A program made the translations under genes and the position numbers. Below, piece by piece: positions 1 to 5,421 of a stretch of DNA of 7,474 bases. Position 1 is the first letter of the stretch. Every line of letters starts with the position of its first letter. The notes under the pieces were generated by a model. It saw nothing but the letters and a program-made list of their open reading frames with translations, was not told the DNA's origin and ran no database searches. Source of the stretch: an uncultured Porphyromonadaceae bacterium (GTDB lineage: Bacteria > Bacteroidota > Bacteroidia > Bacteroidales > Muribaculaceae); contig URWH01000087.1 in NCBI GenBank assembly GCA_900551515.1, forward strand, positions 1 to 7,474, written 5' to 3'.

Positions 1-246
1 GAATCTGGCGCACTGCTGCGACCCTGACGTTAACATATTTTGTGGGATGGGGTCTAAGAGGGTGCGCCATCCGGCGCATCCTCTTGTCATATCATAATGA
101 CAGGCTCTTTACACAGGGAGTTTGCATTTCCGCAGTTGCCGTCAGAAAGCGGATAATAGAGCCGATAATGGACGCCTATGTTTTCATGCCAAACATTATG
201 CATGTATGCGGTGTTTATTATTCAAACAGCTTCAGTCAGTCATATT
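1..246. other. Non-coding left edge
   Basis: I see no convincing gene here. A plus-strand frame beginning at base 1 closes at TGA 25-27 after eight codons (ESGALLRP) and could be the end of an upstream gene, but eight residues are too few to recognise. Frames open through 42-314 and 178-246 give low-complexity translations with no family resemblance, and the second only extends the secreted protein upstream of its signal peptide. Apart from the hairpin at 56-85 the stretch shows no tRNA or known RNA. The nearest thing to a Bacteroidota -7 box is TATGTTTT at 177-184, one base off TAnnTTTG and without a -33 TTTG at the right distance, so I do not call it a promoter. Confidence 0.5.
56..85. terminator. 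Strong GC-rich hairpin, probable terminator
   Basis: Arms AAGAGGGTGCGCC (56-68) and GGCGCATCCTCTT (73-85) pair over 13 positions, 12 Watson-Crick and one G-T, around a four-base loop ATCC (69-72). It lies about 30 nt after a possible stop codon at 25-27, which fits the terminator of an upstream plus-strand gene. The outer A-A/T-T pairs give a short T element inside the stem, but no U-tract follows on either strand. An attenuator or a structured RNA end is therefore also possible. The structure is seen directly; the terminator role is inferred. Confidence 0.55.
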
Positions 247-1032
247 ATGAAAACACACTTATTCTTCTTACTTCTGATGTCGGTGGCGACGTCGTTCGCA
301 CAGACCACGACTGAATTCACGCCTCCGTCTTCAGGAAAATGGTATAGACTTGTGAGCCGTTATTCCGGACAAGACAAGCGAACGAACACTTGCATCCAAT
401 ACTCCTCATCCGGAACGCAAACGGATGGTTCGCTCTATGCAGCTGCACAAATAACCGAGGGCGAACCCGGAACATACAGACAACTATGGCAATTTAAGGA
501 GGATCCCTCCAGTCCCGGTCAATATGCGCTCATCTGTAGAGCCGCGCCCGATGGTTATCTAAGCGACATTCCGGTGCAGGACGGCGTAGCGATCAGTTCG
601 ACCGATCAACTCGGACATACATGCCGATGGCGTTATATAACCACAGCATCCGACAATCCGACAGACAAATATGGATTCGTCATCATGACAAATGACGATC
701 TTGCAGGGGTTGACAGTTCCGGCAATAGTTATGCGGGCATTTCCACAGTTTTCCTGATAAATTTAGCGGCCAATGATATGAATAAACCCATCTACATGAA
801 TTGCGGAGGGGAAAGAGTTAATTATGCCATCAATCTTTGGTCACAAGATTATGACGAAAATGCAAATGAGTGGATTCTTGTACCCGTTGAGAGTGACAAG
901 CCGGGAGCTATTGAAGAATCATCAGCCGATGACCCGGATCGACCCGTCATTTACAATCTTCAGGGCATCCGGATTTATAAGCCGTCAAAAGGCATCTATA
1001 TCATCAACGGCCGAAAGGTGCTTATGCAATGA
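247..1032 (+). CDS. Secreted protein, beta-trefoil (ricin-like) appearance, type IX-like C-terminal tail
   Basis: No family can be named with certainty. I chose ATG 247 (261 aa) because it opens directly on a signal peptide (MKTHLFFLLLMSVATSFAQ, probable cleavage after residue 18); the in-frame ATG at 178 would put 23 extra residues before it. The mature part has spaced tryptophan blocks: KWYRL (31-35), LWQF (80-83), CRWRY (126-130) and NEWIL (207-211). At least two are followed by Tyr/Gly-containing strands (GQYALI, KYGFVI), the pattern expected of a ricin-type carbohydrate-binding beta-trefoil. An acidic, proline-bearing linker (about 216-232) leads to a tail (233-261) with YNLQGIRIYKPSKGIYI. 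This resembles the C-terminal sorting-type tail of many Bacteroidales exported proteins. The probable location is periplasmic, surface or extracellular. There is no catalytic motif and no lipobox. The gene is more AT-rich than its neighbours (38-48% GC in sampled 60-base lines). It converges on the next gene with 14 nt between stops, and no clear promoter or ribosome-binding site is visible. Confidence 0.75.
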   Translation: MKTHLFFLLLMSVATSFAQTTTEFTPPSSGKWYRLVSRYSGQDKRTNTCIQYSSSGTQTDGSLYAAAQITEGEPGTYRQLWQFKEDPSSPGQYALICRAAPDGYLSDIPVQDGVAISSTDQLGHTCRWRYITTASDNPTDKYGFVIMTNDDLAGVDSSGNSYAGISTVFLINLAANDMNKPIYMNCGGERVNYAINLWSQDYDENANEWILVPVESDKPGAIEESSADDPDRPVIYNLQGIRIYKPSKGIYIINGRKVLMQ

Positions 1033-1046
1033 AGTGTCGAGCCCCG

Positions 1047-1886
1047 TCAAAGATACCTTTTGCACAAAGCTTTATAGGCATCCGTTGCTTTAAAGTCGAC
1101 TATAAGCGAATCTATCCTTGCGGCAAGCTGCTCGCTGTCACGACGTAGCACCCACGACTGATGTTGCGTGAAGGTGATGCCGGTGGAGATATCCACGGTC
1201 TTGTCTTTGGCGCCGGTTTTTCGGTCGGTAGCCATGTCGCGGGCGAGGCGCTCGTTTATCACGGCCAGACCGATCTCGCCGATCGACGTCAGAAGATAAA
1301 GCTGCTCCGAATTATATTCAGGCGTCGACTCCACGTAAATCGTGTCGCCGATCTCGGCCGAAAGGCTTTGCAAGCGGCTCTGCATTGGCGAGTTGCTCAC
1401 CACCCACACATGCCGTCCGGCAAGGTCGAGCACCGACGACACCGGATTGGCTATATTGCCCAGCGAATCACGGTGCTGCAGGAGCACCTGACGGTCGAGA
1501 TACAACGGTTCGGTGAGCCGGTAACGCTCCTGGAACTCAAGTGTTGCGGGCATGTCGGCGATGAGCATGTCGTAGCTGCCCTTATCCAAACCGGAAAGCG
1601 CGTCGTCGAGCGACACGACGGGATGGAATTTAATCCTCAGATTGCCCCGTTTAGCGATATACCGCATGAGATCGTAGTTGAATCCGCCGACCGTATCACC
1701 GGTGACATACATCGACATCGGGGAATAGTCGATCGCCACGTCGAGAGTGTCGCCTTTCGATGTCCCGGCAGCCGGGGCTACCGTTGCGGGAGCCTGCGAG
1801 CAGTGGCGCATCATCATCATGGCGAATATCGCGGCGCCGAGCAGAAGCAGATACAGGATCAGTTGTGCAACCGGTTTGGAGCGCAT
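1047..1886 (-). CDS. Membrane-anchored periplasmic solute-binding domain protein (SBP family 3, MltF-like)
   Basis: This 279-aa protein has one N-terminal membrane segment (about residues 9-26, ending in four methionines), a short Ala/Pro/Thr linker, then a type 3 extracellular solute-binding domain (about 47-279). Domain landmarks are GGFNYDLMRYIA (67-78), the DMLIADMPAT strand (106-115), ERYRLTEPLY (120-129), LAGRHVWVVSNSP (155-167), GEIGLAVINER (203-213) and the closing QSWVLRRDSEQL plus 'KALCKRYL' helix. Spacing of the ER motif before the P-L-Y resembles the regulatory domain of lytic transglycosylase MltF more than amino-acid transporters with T-P-E-R. In that alignment Phe118 sits where the ligand-binding Arg normally is, and Asn211 replaces the usual Asp. 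There is no transglycosylase domain and no lipobox (Cys29 is preceded by MMRH). It probably senses or binds a small ligand at the inner-membrane periplasmic face. It follows the porin gene by 17 nt with no promoter or terminator between, so the two are likely co-transcribed. The ligand is unknown. Confidence 0.85.
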   Translation of the reverse strand: MRSKPVAQLILYLLLLGAAIFAMMMMRHCSQAPATVAPAAGTSKGDTLDVAIDYSPMSMYVTGDTVGGFNYDLMRYIAKRGNLRIKFHPVVSLDDALSGLDKGSYDMLIADMPATLEFQERYRLTEPLYLDRQVLLQHRDSLGNIANPVSSVLDLAGRHVWVVSNSPMQSRLQSLSAEIGDTIYVESTPEYNSEQLYLLTSIGEIGLAVINERLARDMATDRKTGAKDKTVDISTGITFTQHQSWVLRRDSEQLAARIDSLIVDFKATDAYKALCKRYL

Positions 1887-1903
1887 AATCGTAGGAGTGT
1901 TAA

Positions 1904-3889
1904 TCAGTTAGCGAAATCTACCGAAACGCCCATCTGGAAACGGCGCGGATTCATCGGATAGAGCGGCATGGCGAAGTAATTGTCGCCCATCATGCCCTGG
2001 TTGACATGCGACATCATGATATAGAAGCGCGCACGTTTCAGTTTCATATTGGCATAGACGTTCATGAACGGATAGTTTCCGACCTTTGTTGAGCGCTGGT
2101 TGTAGAACGACATCGTGGCCGGCTGATAACCGGGAGCGTAGTATTTTGTGTAATAGTCGCAGTCAACACCTAAATCGACATAGAGCACCTTTGCCACACG
2201 GAACCGGATAAAGAGGTTGGAATAGACGGCGAGCTTCGGGAGCGGAATCACCGACTGCTCCGAGGAGGTCTGGAATGTCACCTTATTGTTCCAGTTCAGT
2301 ATGCCGACGCTGAAGTTTTGCGAGAGGGAGGCGCTGAGCACCTGCACGCTACCGCCATGCTGGACCGGCATCGACTCTTCGTTGAAATACAGCGCATTCT
2401 GCACATTCTCGACGCCGACATTCAGCAGTGTACCGGTCAGCGGCACATATATCTCGCCACCGACACGGAACCGGCGCGTCTTGCTGAAGTCGTTGTGCCA
2501 CATGAAATAGTTCGACACATAATTATTCATCAGATAGGGCGCCGCCTCGTTGGCAAACAGGCCGTAGGCCGTCAGACGAATGGAATCGCCGAAGAGCTTA
2601 AACCGTGTGGAGATATTTCCCTGAGCCAGGATCTCGCCTGCGGCAGGACCGACGATGCCGAAACGCGCCGTGGCCTCATAACGGAGTATGCGTCCCTGCT
2701 GCTTGGTGAGCTGACCGCCCACCCACAGAAGATTTTCCGTTGAGCGTCCGGCTATGCGGGTATCGTAAGGATATGGCGTAAGGATTTCAGGGCGGTCGGC
2801 TCCGGCGATAGCCAGTGTGTCGGGTGTCTGAGTGTAACGGCGTATCTCGTGAGTCACATAGGCCGAGAGACCGGCTTTGGCATATTTGTTGAAGCCCTCC
2901 ATGAGAGAGACGCCGAAGCTGTTGCGCATCGACCAGTAGCTCGTGGGGGATTCGGAATTGCTTGTGGTCAGATAATTACGACCCCAGAAAGCGTCGGCTT
3001 CCGAAGGAGAATTGTTGTAGAAAGTGTGATGGCCGTCGTTGTAGTCAAAGGTCCATGCAAAAGATGTGACCGGAATGAAAGTGCGGTGCTCGATGGTATC
3101 ACCGGGTATCGAATCATTGGGAGGCGTTATCTTCCAGAAACCCAGCTTGTAACGGTGGTTCATGTAGAACTCCTGACCCTTCATGCGTGTGCGGGCGGCC
3201 GTCAGATTGGTCGGAATGCTTTTGGCGTCGATGGACGTCTGTCCGCCCTGCAGTTGAGCGGGGTCGGTGATGTAGAGGGGATCGGTGATGCCGCCGTTTT
3301 CCTGATTCAGTCCGTTGTAATGATTGAAAAAGGTCTGATATTCATAGCGTTCGCCCATATAGGAGCTCGAAAGCCCCCACATGAGATTTTTCACGGCCTG
3401 ATGGGCGTAGGATCCTTTGGAATAAAGATAGTCGACGTTGGCACCGAACTGCAGCCGCTCGTTGACATTGCCGGAGAAAGTGGCCTGCAGACGATCCTGC
3501 TTGTTTTCGCGGCCGCCGCCTGTGTTGTAGCTGAGCAACGTCATCGGGATGCGAGTGTTGTAGAATCGGTGATCGCCCTGCATCGGCAGCCATGTGCGGA
3601 GAGCGTCGCGGAAGAAGAAATCGCTCATGGGCTTGCGGTCGAAATAGACCATGGTCTGCCCTGCACCGCCGAGATTGCCCACTGATTCATAGGCTATCGA
3701 CTGTGCCGACGGCACCGAGCGCTGCGCATAGTTATATAATGCCGTGTCGATAGTCGACGGCTCATGCACGCCGAGAGGCGGCAGCAGCTGCCAGGAATAG
3801 GATGGAGCCACTTCGGGTTCCTGCGCTGAAACCGAAGCCACGGACGCTACCGCCAGTATGATAATGCTTATTATTGAAGTCTTTTTCAT
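1904..3889 (-). CDS. Putative outer-membrane porin, Porin_10 family
   Basis: This 661-aa outer-membrane beta-barrel matches the Bacteroidota 'putative porin' family (Porin_10). The signal peptide is MKKTSIISIIILAVASVASVSA, with cleavage after residue 22 leaving Gln. Family landmarks: TALYNYAQR (49-57), the SVGNLGGAGQTMVYFDR stretch (69-85), HRFYNTRIPMTLLSYNTGGG (107-126), and FIPVTSFAWTFDY (271-283) followed by HTFYNN. The C-terminal part is NYFAMPLYPMNPRRFQMG, ending SVDFAN. Alternating aromatic and polar residues through the remainder fit membrane beta-strands. The role is presumably passive passage of small solutes across the outer membrane; the substrate cannot be read from the sequence, and it is not a TonB-dependent receptor (no TonB box or plug). 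The start is set by the signal peptide. The ATG lies only seven bases past a good -7 box, implying almost no 5' leader. It is the first gene of a unit with the solute-binding protein downstream. Confidence 0.9.
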   Translation of the reverse strand: MKKTSIISIIILAVASVASVSAQEPEVAPSYSWQLLPPLGVHEPSTIDTALYNYAQRSVPSAQSIAYESVGNLGGAGQTMVYFDRKPMSDFFFRDALRTWLPMQGDHRFYNTRIPMTLLSYNTGGGRENKQDRLQATFSGNVNERLQFGANVDYLYSKGSYAHQAVKNLMWGLSSSYMGERYEYQTFFNHYNGLNQENGGITDPLYITDPAQLQGGQTSIDAKSIPTNLTAARTRMKGQEFYMNHRYKLGFWKITPPNDSIPGDTIEHRTFIPVTSFAWTFDYNDGHHTFYNNSPSEADAFWGRNYLTTSNSESPTSYWSMRNSFGVSLMEGFNKYAKAGLSAYVTHEIRRYTQTPDTLAIAGADRPEILTPYPYDTRIAGRSTENLLWVGGQLTKQQGRILRYEATARFGIVGPAAGEILAQGNISTRFKLFGDSIRLTAYGLFANEAAPYLMNNYVSNYFMWHNDFSKTRRFRVGGEIYVPLTGTLLNVGVENVQNALYFNEESMPVQHGGSVQVLSASLSQNFSVGILNWNNKVTFQTSSEQSVIPLPKLAVYSNLFIRFRVAKVLYVDLGVDCDYYTKYYAPGYQPATMSFYNQRSTKVGNYPFMNVYANMKLKRARFYIMMSHVNQGMMGDNYFAMPLYPMNPRRFQMGVSVDFAN

Positions 3890-3896
3890 TGCGATG

Positions 3897-3927
3897 CAAA
3901 GTTACAGATTTTTTCTTGCGTCGCAAG
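3897..3927 (-). promoter_or_regulatory. Bacteroidota sigma-ABfr-type promoter of the porin unit
   Basis: On the minus strand, TAACTTTG (3904 to 3897) matches the -7 consensus TAnnTTTG at every fixed position. CTTG (3927 to 3924) is one base off the -33 consensus TTTG, with 19 bases between, which is within the usual 19-21. Transcription would begin near 3893-3889. The porin ATG begins at 3889, so the message would be leaderless or nearly so. Confidence 0.75.
3915..3927. promoter_or_regulatory. Perfect palindrome over the porin -33 box (operator candidate)
   Basis: CTTGCG-T-CGCAAG is an exact inverted repeat centred on 3921. Its right arm contains the -33 element of the porin promoter, a placement typical of a repressor or activator site. 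With only one central base it could form at best a five-pair stem, and it lies between divergent genes rather than after one, so a terminator is unlikely. No regulator gene is visible nearby. Confidence 0.4.
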
Positions 3928-4010
3928 GTTTTAGAATCAACTTTCAGTACATAGACGGGATGGTCCAAAAGTTTCGGCGGAGGCATCAACAATATCCCGA
4001 CTATTTATGT

Positions 4011-4018
4011 TAATTTTG
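4011..4018 (+). promoter_or_regulatory. -7 box for the MATE/FAD unit
   Basis: TAATTTTG matches TAnnTTTG exactly. No TTTG is found 19-21 bases upstream (3986-3991 reads TCAACA), so the -33 element is weak or absent. Transcription would start near 4022-4026. That excludes the in-frame GTG at 4018 as the start codon and favours ATG 4039, leaving a leader of about 13-17 nt. Confidence 0.55.
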
Positions 4019-4038
4019 TGAATAATTTCACCCGAAGC

Positions 4039-5421
4039 ATGCCACAGCCGAAAACATCACCGATGGAATTGGGCGAACGCTCTATACCGCGTTTGCTCGT
4101 GCAATATTCCGTTCCCGCGATAATCGCGAGCGTGGCCACATCGCTTTACAACATCATCGACAGCATATTTATCGGCCGCGGAGTGGGCGCAATGGCCATA
4201 GCCGGGCTTGCCATCACCTTCCCGCTGATGAATCTCATAGTAGCCTTCTGTACGCTCGTAGCCGTAGGCGGTGCCACCATCTCCTCGATATTCCTGGGTC
4301 AGAAAAACATCTCACGGACTACCGATGTGGCCAACAACGTGCTGACACTCTGCATAATCCACTCGCTGATTTTCGGCGGACTGACATTGATCTTTCTCGA
4401 CCAGATACTCCTGTTCTTCGGCGCGACGCCCGAGACGCTCTCCTACGCCAAAGAATTCATGGAGGTGATCCTTTATGCCACGCCGGTCACATATATATTT
4501 ATCGGACTGAACAACATCATGCGAGCCACGGGCTATCCGCGCAAGGCTATGGTGTCGGCGCTGCTGTCGGTGGGCGTGAATGTCATTCTGGCGCCCGTCT
4601 TCATTTTCACGCTTGGCTGGGGCATAAAAGGTGCGGCGATAGCCACCGTTTTCGGCCAGGTCGCAGCATGCGCGTGGGTCATGGCCCACTTTCTGTCACG
4701 CAACAGCTTCATCCATTTCAAGAGGGGCAACAAATGGCTCACCGGTGCGATTGTCAAACGCATCTACTCTATCGGCCTTTCGCCTTTCTTGATGAATATA
4801 TGTGCCTGCATCGTGGTGATTTTCATCAATAAATCGCTGCTCGACTACGGCGCCGCGGAAGGGAATCTTGCGGTTGGCGCCTACGGCATCCTCAACCGCA
4901 CCACCATGTTCTTCGTGATGATAGTGTTCGGCGTCACACAAGGCATGCAGCCGATCCTCGGCTTCAACTATGGCGCCGGGAAATGGCACCGCGTGCGCCA
5001 CACACTTACGATAGGCATATGGCTCGGTGTGGCGATAACGAGTGTGGGATGGGTGGCCACGGAATTTTTCCCGCAGGCAATCAGCGGCATGTTCACCGTT
5101 GACCGCCGTCTGATTGAGATAGCCGATCACGGAGCACGCATCTTCTTCATCTTCTACCCCCTTGTAGGTTGCCAGATCGTGATCCAGAACTTCTTCCAGT
5201 CGGTAGGCAAACCCAAAATTTCGATATTTCTGTCGCTGACGCGCCAGCTGCTGTTTCTCATCCCGTTTCTCATCATACTTCCGCGCCACTTCGGCATTAA
5301 CGGTGTGTGGGGAAGCATGGCGGCGTCAGACCTCATAGCATTTATTTTTGCCGTGGTCACCCTCATAATTGTGAACCGCAGGCAAGCACGATTAACCCCC
5401 AATCATATTACCCCTCAATGA
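4039..5421 (+). CDS. MATE-family multidrug/metabolite exporter
   Basis: This is a cation-coupled (Na+ or H+) antiporter of the inner membrane expelling small, often cationic compounds; the substrate is not predictable. From ATG 4039 it has 460 aa, usual for the family. It has about twelve hydrophobic segments arranged as two MatE halves (about 15-220 and 240-445). Landmarks include the first-helix region YSVPAIIASVATSLYNIIDS (23-42), GRGVGAMAIAGLAITFPL (46-63), FLGQKN (85-90), NNIMRATGYPRKAM (158-171), LGWGIKGAAIATV (192-204), QGMQPILGFNYGAGK (301-315), and IQNFFQSVGKPKIS (382-395) mirroring the first-half motif. The sequence resembles MepA/NorM-like members. I preferred 4039 over GTG 4018 because the -7 box overlaps the GTG; ATG 4063, just before ELGERSIPRLL, is a further alternative. 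The stop overlaps the next start as ATGA, so the two are probably translationally coupled. It diverges from the porin. Confidence 0.92.
   Translation: MPQPKTSPMELGERSIPRLLVQYSVPAIIASVATSLYNIIDSIFIGRGVGAMAIAGLAITFPLMNLIVAFCTLVAVGGATISSIFLGQKNISRTTDVANNVLTLCIIHSLIFGGLTLIFLDQILLFFGATPETLSYAKEFMEVILYATPVTYIFIGLNNIMRATGYPRKAMVSALLSVGVNVILAPVFIFTLGWGIKGAAIATVFGQVAACAWVMAHFLSRNSFIHFKRGNKWLTGAIVKRIYSIGLSPFLMNICACIVVIFINKSLLDYGAAEGNLAVGAYGILNRTTMFFVMIVFGVTQGMQPILGFNYGAGKWHRVRHTLTIGIWLGVAITSVGWVATEFFPQAISGMFTVDRRLIEIADHGARIFFIFYPLVGCQIVIQNFFQSVGKPKISIFLSLTRQLLFLIPFLIILPRHFGINGVWGSMAASDLIAFIFAVVTLIIVNRRQARLTPNHITPQ

Noticed and set aside
177..184. TATGTTTT as promoter of the secreted protein
   Set aside because: It misses the final G of TAnnTTTG, and no TTTG-like -33 box lies 19-21 bases upstream.
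178..246. Upstream start of the secreted protein
   Set aside because: It would place 23 residues before a complete signal peptide starting at ATG 247.
1800..1830. Lipoprotein signal in the solute-binding protein (Cys29)
   Set aside because: The residues before the cysteine are M-M-R-H, not a lipobox, so a transmembrane anchor is the better reading.
1161..1961. Long plus-strand frame (266 codons) opposite the solute-binding gene and porin end
   Set aside because: It is the antisense shadow of well-recognised genes. The translation is rich in His, Arg and Gly and resembles no family, as expected in GC-rich DNA.
2849..3685. Long plus-strand frame (278 codons) opposite the porin
   Set aside because: The porin is supported along its full length by a signal peptide and family motifs; this frame has no recognisable domain and no start signal.
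4696..5289. Minus-strand frame (197 codons) opposite the MATE gene
   Set aside because: It is charged and His-rich with no domain, and it lies fully opposite a clear twelve-helix transporter.
5307..5417. N-terminal extension of the FAD protein by 37 residues
   Set aside because: It would overlap the MATE gene by 115 bases and adds a segment unlike the family; ATG 5418 in an ATGA overlap is the natural start.
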